A stretch of DNA of 64,000 nucleotides from Membranipora membranacea. Its lineage: Eukaryota > Bryozoa > Gymnolaemata > Cheilostomatida > Membraniporidae. Positions 10,718 through 21,130 of this stretch are shown piece by piece; positions within the stretch are counted from its first letter, which is position 1, and every line of letters begins with the position of its first letter. The translations under genes and the position numbers were made by a program. The DNA lies in the NCBI GenBank assembly GCA_914767715.1, contig OU612069.1, positions 4,650,001-4,714,000 on the forward strand. Direction: 5' to 3'. Under the pieces are notes generated by a model, which was not told the DNA's origin, made no database searches, and saw nothing but the letters and a program-made list of their open reading frames with translations.

Positions 10718-12395
10718 AACTTTATTATATTTTGGATGTTTCTTTTTTGATTTTGATCTTTTTTGCACATCAGGGAGAACATCTTTCAATGATGGTAGCT
10801 GCAAATAATAATTTATATATATATATAAGTGAAGCGATCCTCGGACAACATTCATTGATAAGTTGGCAATTTCACCATTGTTTCCGTCACTCTAGACCCG
10901 TAGCTGTATAATCATGCACAACCACTGCAAGTTTTTCTTTGTTTTCTGCCTTTCCTCATATTTTAAGTTATTTGTTCTGTCACTGCATGAAAAATGTTCA
11001 AACAGATGATTGCAGATCGGCAATAAAAAAAATATATAAGCCTATCTAAGATAATACAGCTTTATTCAACTTCCTAAACAAACTCTTGTTCCAGAAAAAA
11101 TACAAGCTGTTTATTGTGACATAATCTGATAGCTTTTTGTTGCTGCTGATGCTGACTGCTGAGACAAGCAGTTTTATAAAGACAATATAATATATAATAT
11201 AATATAATGTAATATAATAATATTAGTTAGATATATTAATGGATTGGGGAAACATATCTGACCGTGAACAAGCATATGGCAATTTATCTATGATTGCTTG
11301 AAGCATTTCTCATATTTGATTGGTTCTGTAATGCTACAGCCAACCCTTTGCAATCATATTGGCAAGTACCTCATCTGAGATTTCAAAGGTTGTTATTGGG
11401 ACATCAGTCAATGTGTAATGTTAAAGCGGCAAGAATTTTATCTAGATCTAATTTCTTGCTCAAAGTTATATACTGATGTATTTTCCGACAAATAGCCATA
11501 CTGTGTATTTCACCACTAATCCATGAATTCATATCGATTATTGTAGTAGCTGCGATGAAGCTCACTCTCAAAGCGTGGCGTACTCTCCGACAGCAGACAT
11601 CGCCAACGCTTCGACTATATATAACGATGTGACCCCTCAGTGTGTTCCCTATGGAACATGAGATCCCAACTCTCATCACAAACCATCTCCTCGTCCTTAC
11701 AGACCTGCCATATACAGCTGTAAATCACCGCTAGTCCTCGAGGTATCAATACTTAACTAATACCATGTGTCTCTCTGATTGTTGAAGTCAATTCTTAGTA
11801 CGAGTACCTTACATATGCCCACCCCTTACTAATGAAGTTGACCTCCTTCCTTCACACCAAATTCCATCTGATGGTTCTCAAGCTAAGATAAATTATTCAC
11901 TCTCTATCAATCAGAGATGTAGATGCTGTAGTATTTCATGTGAAAAGTGCGTCACGGAACTTAATATTGCTTACACATAGATCGGGCCAACCTCAGCCTG
12001 GCGCCTTGTTTGTTTTTCTGTTCATGAGCAATTAACAACCCTCCATGGTTATTTTGCCATTGGAAATTCTCATGATATTGTTAGAATTACTATGAAGGTG
12101 ATGATGATATCGACAGGCGGACTCATACCACGACGACTACAGGTAACATATAAAATATAACATACCATATATAGCGTTTAAAAACGACTTAAAATCATCT
12201 AAAAATACCAAGTTGTCTGCTCAATGTCAGTGAGATGATAATCCTTCATTGATATTGTCTGCAGAGCTACAGTTGGTAACTAATAAACAGAGGATTAGGG
12301 TCCCATTTTTTGAGGATTTTTGATGATATATATTACTATAATATAAAATAATGAGGTACATAATAATACAGCCTGAGTATTATTCTGCGCTGCAG
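10718..12395. other. gene A intron, no gene seen
   Basis: AT-rich intronic sequence with an ATAAT-rich low-complexity tract near 11188-11225. No supportable exon, RNA gene or element was identified. Confidence 0.5.
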
Positions 12396-12612
12396 GTACA
12401 TTGAGCCGTAGATCTTACAGTAGAGGATCAGGGGTAGATCACTTAGCAGACAGTCATACTGTGCATGTATATAATGAGGAGACTGACTATGAGATTACTA
12501 ACAGATGAAGAGGAGGGGCAGGAGGGGGACAACTCAGTATATCACTCATCTAATGGAGACATGCAGAGTACCTCCGCCTACGCTCATCACTCTGAGCCGA
12601 CTACTGATGCGG
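12396..12612 (+). CDS. gene A exon, acidic Ser/His-rich (copy 2, frameshifted)
   Basis: Acceptor CTGCAG precedes 12396 and donor GTAAAG follows 12612. The first frame gives SRRSYSRGSGVDHLADSHT and then meets TGA near 12506. A shifted frame gives EEEGQEGDNSVYHSSNGDM and continues to the donor. The parallel with 10425-10631 shows that both frames once formed one exon. The frameshift is either real decay or a sequence error. Confidence 0.5.
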
Positions 12613-13191
12613 GTAAAGTATAATCTAATTAACAGAGAATCAGGTTATCAGAAGCCAGGGAATTGTTATTTCTAGGTGCAGACACGATTGTACTGCAGTC
12701 TGTTCAGTTTTGATGTGTGCGATTTGAAATAGTAATATCACTCTTTGACAACTTCCGATAGGTTGGGTTTTTCATTGTTTTTGGAGACTTTCTAGAGGTA
12801 TCATACCCAAATCACCACTGCTTGATAGAACCAGTATAATAAATCTATTTTGTATTTTTGCTATATTCATTTTATTTATATTATTATTTGAGTATTTTGC
12901 TCGGAAATAAGACCAATTGAGTAAAGATAAAAGGAGATAACCTTGCTAAATCTGATCATATGCCATCCCCCCTCGCCTACCAGAATTTCTTTTACTCACA
13001 TTTATTATTGTAATATACAGTGTGAGCTGGTTTAAATTCAGAACTCCTGTTTATTCAGACAAGGAAAATTGGTACCTTTAGCAAGATCTCAATGGATTCT
13101 AATGTCACTTAATTCAGACTCTGCATAATTAGGACCATTTTTTGTGGTCCCCAACAGAGGCTTCAATTAAGCTGCGTTATACTTTAAATAG

Positions 13192-13281
13192 GCGATCAAG
13201 ATGACACGACGAGTCATTTTCCCGCAGTATACGAGGATGACGCTCCTGCACACAAAGCACCGGCTCCTTATTCTCAATTCG
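13192..13281 (+). CDS. gene A short exon (Asp/Pro/Tyr)
   Basis: A 90-bp segment between acceptor TTTAAATAG and donor GTGAGT, open in the frame QDDTTSHFPAVYEDDAPAHK followed by APAPYSQF. It ends in the phase shared by other gene A exons (codon split after its first base). Confidence 0.55.
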
Positions 13282-13504
13282 GTGAGTAAATCGGTGTTTG
13301 ACAAATTGCCAGGGGTTACAAAGTGAACATAATACAATGAAAATTGGTAGTGTATAAAATTTAAGCTCTTTGAAATTCTAACTGGGCATAGAATGCAAAG
13401 GGTAAATCAAAAATACATTTCACTTTTCATTAGGAGCTCTCCAGCTGCCTTTACAGGACATGAAGCACATTAAATAGAAACATATACACACACAATTTAA
13501 CTCA

Positions 13505-13690
13505 CCTCCATTAGCAGCATAAGTGGATGGATGGATTTTATTACTATCACTGACAGCATTATTAAAAGAAAAAATGAGTCGCGAAATACAGTGTAATTGC
13601 TGGCACTTTGAATTAGTGACAGGGATTCGAACCAGCAACCCTCAGATTGTCTAGCTCAAATCCTGACCATCACACCATCCATAATGTATA
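13505..13690 (-). mobile_element. tRNA-derived SINE-like element
   Basis: On the minus strand a tRNA-like box B (GGTTCGAATCCCTG, from plus 13617-13634) follows a box-A-like segment (TGTGATGGTCAGG, near 13655-13675) at tRNA-like spacing. The plus-strand left flank has a GGATGGATGG tract that could be the 3' tail. It is too diverged for a functional tRNA. Confidence 0.5.
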
Positions 13691-13874
13691 ATTGTAGCAT
13701 CATATGTATCATCATTTTTATCATCTGTTTCAGTTTGTAATGTAAACCATCATCTGCTTTTGATAGGCTAAATTTGAAGTTTTTAATAATATAAGTATAT
13801 TATAAATGCATACAATGAATAAGCTCTACATGACAATACTTACATACATTTATCTCTCTATCGTACACTGATAG

Positions 13875-14006
13875 GATTAGGAGGGGCGATGATTAGACAG
13901 AGGAGACAAACCTATTCCTGTAACAGTCCGTTTATACTTCATCGTCCCAGCAAGCATTCATCTCCTATCGATATGTCTGTAAGGCATAGTAATACCCCTC
14001 GTGTGT
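13875..14006 (+). CDS. gene A exon (SVRH copy 1)
   Basis: Acceptor CACTGATAG precedes 13875 and donor GTGAGT follows 14006. The open frame is Arg/Ser/His-rich and ends HSSPIDMSVRHSNTPRVW. The last third resembles the sequence at about 14840-14901, suggesting a second exon duplication in this gene. Confidence 0.55.
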
Positions 14007-14074
14007 GGTGAGTGGAGCTATGCGCCCCTGATATCACCTTTATATAATGATGGTAATATTATTGATGATAATAG

Positions 14075-14580
14075 GTGAATTCGCGCCCTTGGTATCTATA
14101 TTAAATAATCATTAATCATAATCATTTTCATGGGGAAATCCAACTGAATTTAACTTGAATTCAAGTTGTCTCCCTATTACCAATGAGGAGATAAAACTAA
14201 GTTTCATGTCAATATCATTGAAAAACCTTATACCTAATCAAAAAATCTATTCAGCTGGATTTCCCCATGAAAATGATTATAATTAATGATTATTTAATAG
14301 GTAACTTCGCGACCTTGGTATCTATATTAAATAATCATTAATAATAATCATTTTCATGGGGAAATCCAACTGAATAGATTTTATGATTAGGTTTACGGTT
14401 TTTCAATGATATTGACATGAAACTTAGAATTATCTCCTCATTGGTAATAGGGAGACAACTTGAATTCAAGTTGGATTCAGTTGGGTTTCCCTATGAAAAT
14501 GATTATAATTAATGATTATTTAATATAGATACCAAGGTCGCGAAGTTACCTATTATAGATATCCAAGGGCCGAAGTTACC
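14075..14580. mobile_element. head-to-head palindromic MITE pair
   Basis: The segment carries several inverted copies of GCGACCTTGGTATCTATATT and of CATTTTCATGGGGAAATCC. Its internal 14130-14270 segment is the reverse complement of 14360-14500, so the whole 506 bp can fold into a hairpin. GGTAACTTCGCGACCTTGG ends also occur at about 14303 and 14553, so one element lies inside another. A further copy is at 58199-58463. Confidence 0.87.
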
Positions 14581-14839
14581 TTATAATATCAATATTAATA
14601 ATATTGATAATAAAAAAAGATTTTATTGCTATTCTCGGCCCCTTCCGTGACAAATGAGAAAATTTTTTAGTAGCGCACCACTGGGAATGCTACTTGTTGA
14701 TTTGATTTTACGGAGTTGAATGGAAAAACACAGATCTGAAGCATTGTATATTTAGCGGAGAGCAACTGCTCACCGCCTGCACCCTATTGGCTTCATTCTT
14801 GTGATTTTTGGTGTAAGCTGGTACCTAGTCTGAGCCACC

Positions 14840-14901
14840 AGACTTTCTCACCGCCCGACAGCCCCTCATGTTGATAGGTCTGTAAGGCATAGTAGTATGT
14901 G
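14840..14901 (+). CDS. gene A exon (SVRH copy 2)
   Basis: It ends at a GTAAGT donor after 14901 and encodes LSHRPTAPHVDRSVRHSSMW, paralogous to the end of the 13875-14006 exon. The 5' boundary is uncertain; CCACCAG at about 14840 is the best acceptor. It could also be a silent duplicate. Confidence 0.45.
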
Positions 14902-16010
14902 GTAAGTTTGTTTAGTAAGTGGAATGCTGGATAAAATGTCTAAATTCTAGGCCTAATCTCCCTTTTGGCCTTTCAAAATCTTAATGTTACTTTTGATTTT
15001 GAGTTGGAAACCGAGAGACAAAACCTTCTAGTGAGTACCATATGAGAACACAACATCTCTCAGTTTGTAACCAAATGTATCTTCAAATCCCTCTGTTTGC
15101 TAATTTGTTGTGTCATCGTTCTGTGTTATATTTAGTCCAGACTATGATGATCGTAATTGATCAGTGAAGGTAATCCATAAATTGGCATGGCAAAGTTGTC
15201 AACCACCTTCTTCCTTTCATATTATATCCATTAATGTCTCATTTTACATATTGTAAAGTTTCGAGTATGGATGCGCACAACTTACTGGGATATTGCCGGA
15301 CAAAAATTGTTTCTCCAGATTTTGTCTATTCACCTGTTTTGATGGCTCCCTCCAGGTCCCATGACTTGTCACAACGTAATCTTATTTCAGTCTAATGAAA
15401 GTTATGGTTGTCGATGGTATCGATAAAGATAGCTTAGAAAATTGTCCTTGAGCTATTCTACACACCGTGTAGCCCTATAGTTCTTTGTCATATCGATATT
15501 AAAACATCTCATTTCAGTCTCGTTTAGCTTACCTACTGTATTGTAGCTGGACACAAAGTTAATCTGACCGGGCTGACACACATCAACAGGGTCACAGAGA
15601 CAGACACATACGCAATCAGATTAAAAAATCAGTAAATACATGCTGCTTTGCTGCTGTTGTTCTTTTTGTAAACTCTTTTATTGGCACACTATATCATCCC
15701 AAAAGTGAAATGTTTTTCAAATAGTGCGGAAAAAAAGGTGAAAAGTAAAAAATAGCAAAAATGTTAGAGCGAGAATATAGTAACGTAAGAATGAAATCTG
15801 AATGTATCTTTACTTCCTATCATATATGTATATATATACTTTTATTGGCAACCAAAGTCATCTCATTAGAAATGTTTTGCATTCAGTGCCAGAAAAAAAA
15901 TTGAAAATAAAACAGAATAGAGTAGCATTAACGCTGTCGATTAATTTGATATTTGTACAGACACCGCTGACCTCGCCGAACCCGCTGACCTCGCTGACCC
16001 CTATTGACAG
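14902..16010. other. gene A intron, no gene seen
   Basis: AT-rich sequence with no supportable exon or repeat. The ORF near 15802-16014 overlaps a pyrimidine-rich branch/acceptor region and has no recognisable composition. Confidence 0.5.
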
Positions 16011-16137
16011 CTGAGGCAGCAGCCTCACAGCGTAAAAGATATGGAGAGAGAAGAAGAAGACCACATGACTACAGAGACAGGAGCTGCTATATTAGATGAG
16101 ATAAGATATATGCAGGTCATACTAGATCAAGCTCAAG
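16011..16137 (+). CDS. gene A exon (acidic helix)
   Basis: Acceptor CTATTGACAG precedes 16011 and donor GTAAAT follows 16137. The open frame encodes QPHSVKDMEREEEDHMTTET, then GAAILDEIRYMQVILDQAQ, a predicted charged helix. The 3' phase matches the neighbouring exons. No family is recognised. Confidence 0.55.
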
Positions 16138-16744
16138 GTAAATTATCAACGCTGATATGAAACTACCCTGAAGAAGTGAAGTATTATGAGAGGAAAAAAA
16201 TCCACCATCATCCATAGTCTTGAAACAGCATGATTTATGGATGGCTAGCATACATTTACAAACTTCAATATTTTACATAGACTCCCAGACTAGCAATTTT
16301 TGCTTGCTAACATTCACTTCACTTCAAACTAACTGAACTGTTTTTTTTAGGTCGTTATATGGCAACAAGGTTAAATATCAGCAAGTTATAATTGTTTTCA
16401 ATGTAGTCTATAAAATTCATGCTAATCAAAGCTGAAACTCATTAAACATATGCAAAAGTCCGCAGACCAGTCGAGTTTAGCTGCCTTCTGGGCATAAAAC
16501 TGTAGTGTGTATATTAAATGCTTCAAATAATTTATGTATGAACTGATTATCAACATAAGCTAACATTTACATAAAAGATGACTCATGCTGCCATTTCCGC
16601 ATGCTTTGGAAAGGGTAACCACCATAGCAGGTGGCCAATCAAGTGGGCTTTGGAACTCCGAGACGCAATTTTGCAGAGATCAGCTCAGAGCTGCAGATGT
16701 GCAGAATGAAAAGTGCTCCCATTTTGCTGTTCAAATTTTTTCAG

Positions 16745-16845
16745 AAGCCAGAGAGTATGAAATGTCGTCGGCAGCGGTTTATGATGACTTGGCGGAGGTC
16801 GTCAGCAGCTCACAGATTTATGAATACTCAGCTCCAGATTACTGA
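16745..16845 (+). CDS. possible gene A exon (Tyr/Ser-rich)
   Basis: After a TTTTTTCAG acceptor-like site the frame reads EAREYEMSSAAVYDDLAEVV, then SSSQIYEYSAPDY and a stop at 16843. The composition resembles the 13192-13281 exon (VYEDD, APYS). No good donor is visible, so it may be an alternative terminal exon or chance. Confidence 0.3.
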
Positions 16846-17828
16846 GTACCAATGGCCTGTTCTCTATCTCCCGCTGATGGCGAGTCACGACATCACTGAT
16901 ACATGAAGCTTACTGTACTAAACGACAGCGCAACAAAGAAGGTTAATTTGCATTTTGATTTTTGAAGTTGATAATTTTTTTTCGATGCCGGCGGATACAT
17001 AATTAAAACTATTGTTGGATGGTTTAGGTTGAGTTGAGTTAAGTTCATCATATCCCGCTCAGAGTGAGTGACAACCACACTGTTGTAGGAGTCTATCCAC
17101 ACCAAACACACTGCACTAAGAAGACCGTGATAATGAATTATTTACAATTTGTCGCTGGATGCTGACATTTGTCAATGGTGTATAGCTGAGATCAAGTGTC
17201 TCTACCAATGGCCGTTTTATGCCAGTCTCAGTTTTGGCAGCTTGCTGCATACCCAGTTCAGGAGGACTTTTATAGCCTCACATCTAGGATGCATTCTAGT
17301 TTTCTAGGATGTAACACATTCTCAGTATGAGGTTTTAGGGCACCTTGCGTCCCTCTTTAGGGGCAGCCCAATCTTCTGTTTCTCACTTAACAGCAAGATG
17401 GGTCAGGTTTTCAGTTTAGGTTTAGAGTTAAGTTAATTATCTCCCCCAAGGGCGGGTACCCCCCCCCCCCACACAACTTTTCTATCTATCTCTGAGATGC
17501 AAGTCTATCAGCAGTATAGCGACGTACATATAAGAAGGCCTACTTGAGTAAATTACGCGGGTCGGTCAGGTTTTAAGTTGGGAGCTCAAGCACATTTGAA
17601 TTAACTAAGTGGCTATGATGTAAATATAACCAACCCGAATTGATGAGATTCATCAAATGTCCCAGTCCCCCTTGGTTCTATCTGATTTCTACATATTGAA
17701 GTCAGAGTTTTCTAATGTTGCTTGGGTTTGATATGACATCTCAGCTAGGTCAGTTATTAAGTCCATACACCGTGTTTGCTGAGTCTCCAGATCTGTAGAG
17801 TTATGAGTATCTCTACACCCTGTGACAG

Positions 17829-17921
17829 GTGGTAGTTACAATGATAGCAGTAGTCTCTGTAGTGAGCCGATAGCTAAGAGAAGAAGATGAGGAGCAGCAG
17901 GAGGAGGCAGAGTATGTTAGG
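17829..17921 (+). CDS. gene A exon (basic to acidic, frameshifted)
   Basis: An acceptor TGTGACAG precedes 17829 and a GTAAAC donor-like site follows 17921. One frame encodes GGSYNDSSSLCSEPIAKRRR before TGA near 17888. The adjacent frame continues EEDEEQQEEAEYV. This is the same pattern of two half-open frames seen at 12396-12612. Confidence 0.4.
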
Positions 17922-19349
17922 GTAAACTTTACTCTAGCTCTGACTGTAAGTAAACAATATAAACTTAAGCGTATTTACTAACACTACACACGGCTCCTGA
18001 TTAAATTCATCCACAAACAATGCAAGCTCATAACATACTACATCAAGTACATCATAACATATGATACACATCATAAAGGTTACTGTATCAAGATGAGCCT
18101 GTTGTTGCGGAGTTATCACACTGCGTTTCATACCCAAGAATTGTTGGACAATTCTGTACAATGCTAGAATTGTTCGAAACTGACCCATATATCATTACCC
18201 AACCAGCAACCATTATTGTGTAATTAACCCTGCCTGCTTAATAAATTACATTCATTATTGCTATTGTATATATGTAGTACAAGCCTTTACAGTTCTAGTC
18301 AATATTATATAATTGGATTGACATTGTATTCAATGAGTTTGTATTTCGATGTCCAGGCAAGAGCTGCTGTAATGAACAGATATTACTGTGCAAGGTAGCA
18401 TCAAAGTCTATAACGCGGGAAGCCCAGGTTCAAATCCCGGCCGGGGTGAATCTTTTCTTTTCGTTTCATCATGGTGGATATCGAAAGCATTCCAATCGAA
18501 TTGTCTACTCACAATTTTTGTAAGCACAGAAAACTCTTTGTAATGAGTACGATGACCCAACAAAATCCTTATGTTCAACTCTTCTGTGTTGTTCCCTACC
18601 CTACAGTGTATTTTGTGCAATCTGTTGATATTGGCAGCAACTGCATGAATAGAATACATCAGCTAAACTATGCTAGCAGAATTATCAGAAAACTCTGCTA
18701 CTAATAAAAATGTACAACAGCGCTCACCAGTTGAGCGAGGAAGTACTTTGTATCAATTGTCCTACACGCATAAGTGGATAGAAGTGATATGTGAAGTGGC
18801 CATATTTTCCACAGAACCACTGACTACTGAAAATATGCTGACTGATGCTAAAGAAGCTCAAATTTGGTGTCACAGCAAGTAGTATGAGTACTGATTATTG
18901 GCATAGTATAAACTACACTCATTGTGATTATTGAGAGTGAAAGGCTTTCAGCTATTTCTATTTGTTAGCCAAAGATGCTCTGAGAATGGAATTAGCTCTG
19001 AACGTTATGGTATGTGGGCTGAGGGAGGCAAAGGTAAATCAACTATTGTAAGCCTGGTATATATTCATTACCTGTCTACAAAGGAGCTCTTGACGTTATA
19101 CTATATCATTCTCAGCCAACTCAGTTATATGGTGTACAGGAGGCAATTTTGGCATTATTGTCTCGCACTCTTGGATGGTAGTTCCCTAGTAGGTGTTGGC
19201 ACTACTTCAGATAGTGTTAGACTAGTGGCAACACCGTTTAAAGTAATAAATTTTAATCTGTCAGCTTGTGTGCCACAAGCAGGGAGGTTAGCCAATAACA
19301 GGCATAATTACATAATTACCTTGATATCCTTGTTGTCAAAATTTTTAAT

Positions 19350-19848
19350 AGACAGTTTTCTGAGCTCTTATTTATGCCTCAATTCGGGGTTGTCCTCTCT
19401 CCAGTATGGTACTTTTAACCCACGCCGCATAGGAAAAACCTGCTGAAAGAGGGTTATATTGAAAACCGCTAATTTAAGGATAAAAATGGTTTTTGATTCA
19501 GAGTCTGCACCATCGAAAACCCGGTTTCCAATTCATTAGAGGCTCGAATGTTGATATATCTTTATTTTAGTGACGAAACTCATGAACAATTCTGCCAAAT
19601 TGTCCGCAAAACAGGCGGAAAATGCTATAAGTGACTACCATATACTATAATTAATTCCCAAACTATGTCCATATGGGTTTTCAATGTTGCAGATTCTGAA
19701 TCAAAAATAATTTTTATCCTATTATAAGCGGTTTTCAAGATAACCCTCTTTTCAGCACGTTTTTCCTATGCGGCGTGGTTTATAAGTACCAAACTGGAGA
19801 GAGGAAAACTCGAAATTGAGGCCTAAATCAGAGCTCAGAAAACTGTCT
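19350..19848. mobile_element. palindromic MITE nested in the fold-back, AT target
   Basis: The ends AGACAGTTTTCTGAGCTC and reverse complement start about 175-bp inverted arms (19350-19524 and 19674-19848). Both arms contain CACGCCGCATAGGAAAAAC. It is flanked by AT on each side. The opposite fold-back arm carries the uninterrupted site at about 22221-22240, which fixes the insertion point and gives a 2-bp AT duplication. Confidence 0.9.
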
Positions 19849-20264
19849 ATTGTCCAATGAAGTATAATTAACACTATTTGTTAATCCTTCACACGCATTC
19901 CATTGCGCTTGTAACAAGTCATCATGACACACTTTTGGAATCAGAGAGACAGGAGTCATTGTGAGCTGACCTAACATCCTGTCTTTTGCTGCTGATAATG
20001 AATGCGGTGAGTTTTTAATTTCGCGAATATTCTTTTTTATAAGGATGGTTGTTTGGGTGGAAGTGCAATCATGATCATTCTTTGACAGTAGAGTGAGTGG
20101 GCGGGAAGTTGTAACCTTATATGCAAAATACTAGATAATTGCCCAAATTCCATCTGTATATTATTTATTAAATTAATTCACAACTCTGCTTCAAAGCTTA
20201 TCATTGTACAGAGTTATTATGCCAAGAATGAGATCGCCTCGCAAAAAAATCTTAAATTGATAAT

Positions 20265-20632
20265 ACACTTCTGATCTCTGTTTGGCAGCCAATGGAGCAC
20301 AGAAAAATGTATGTACATACATAAACTCCTTATTTGTAATTCAAAACCCCTTGTTCTGCTCAAATGTGCATTCTAAATTGTAGCTGTGCCTCTCCAACAA
20401 GAAATAAGACAACTAACAGAATTGCTTGTGATCTGAAAAAAGCTGATTTTGTGAGCAGTTGTGTGCTCCTACCTCTTGGTTGGTGTTTCAATTGTACAGA
20501 TACTCAGAGTGCGCGTGTGCAATAATGATGACCTTTGGACTTTAGCTTGTTATTTTCTCACAGCCCAGCTTAACACTTTTACTACCATAACCGGATATGA
20601 TAATAAAAGTGTAAAGCTGGGCTGTTAGAATT
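20265..20632. mobile_element. second copy of the piggyBac-like MITE, rearranged
   Basis: It matches the left arm of the 8401-8941 element (TAATACACTTCTGATCTCTG, then CAAAACCCCTTGTTCTGCTC), then runs into the loop segment in reverse orientation (TGACCTTTGGACTTTAGCTT). It ends in a small hairpin around CCGGATATG. The right arm is missing. It lies in the left arm of the fold-back. Confidence 0.82.
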
Positions 20633-20865
20633 GGCAAATAGACACTGTGAGAATCTTGTTCAAATTTAATAACCTAATCTTATTTAAAAATCAGGCAGAT
20701 TTTAACTGTAAATTGTAGCCATTAAATGCATGCATCAAAGAGTTTGGGATGTTAAAAGTTATATCAACCAATCATTTCAACAAATTCCTGCCTAAGGAAT
20801 CCCAACACTGTAATTTATTCTGTTATATACGAGGCCGGTAGCTTAGACAGGCGGTTGGGTTGCCA

Positions 20866-21130
20866 GAGTAGGAGTAGGAGGTAGCTCAGTTGGTTAGAGC
20901 GCCGTCCCTTCAGCATGCAAATGTTGAAGGTCGTGGGTTCGAATTCCACTGAAGTCTACTGACTGCTGGGGTTTGGTTGGACCCCCAGGTGTGCTCCGAC
21001 CTGCCTGCAAACTGAGAGCAAAATGGGCGCAGATATTGCAGCCTAGCCCCTAAGGCAACTAGTATTTCGCCGCCCATGCTTCGGGATGTGGCGTGTGATA
21101 TGTCATCTGATTTTAATCAACCTTTTAATC
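20866..21130 (+). mobile_element. tRNA-derived SINE
   Basis: The head carries box A (TAGCTCAGTTGGTTAGAGC at about 20881) and box B (GGGTTCGAATTCCAC at about 20935), as in a tRNA-Ala/Ile-like promoter. A conserved body follows (GCAGATATTGCAGCCTAGCC, TATTTCGCCGCCCATG) and a tail of repeated TTTTAATCAACC units. The body matches the fragment at 46790-46950. The expanded anticodon region rules out a functional tRNA. Confidence 0.82.

Noticed and set aside
18395-18450. Possible tRNA gene
   Set aside because: It has a good box B (GGTTCAAATCCCGG) but no matching cloverleaf or box A. An inverted copy at 22590-22650 shows that it belongs to the fold-back arms.
18931-19446. 171-residue plus-strand open frame with a GKGKSTIV stretch resembling a P-loop
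   Set aside because: It lies across the fold-back arm and nested MITE, its sequence does not continue as a nucleotide-binding domain, and the inverted copy is not open.
20875-20962. Possible functional tRNA (boxes A and B present)
   Set aside because: The anticodon region is expanded, the acceptor stem does not pair well, and SINE body and tail sequence follow directly.
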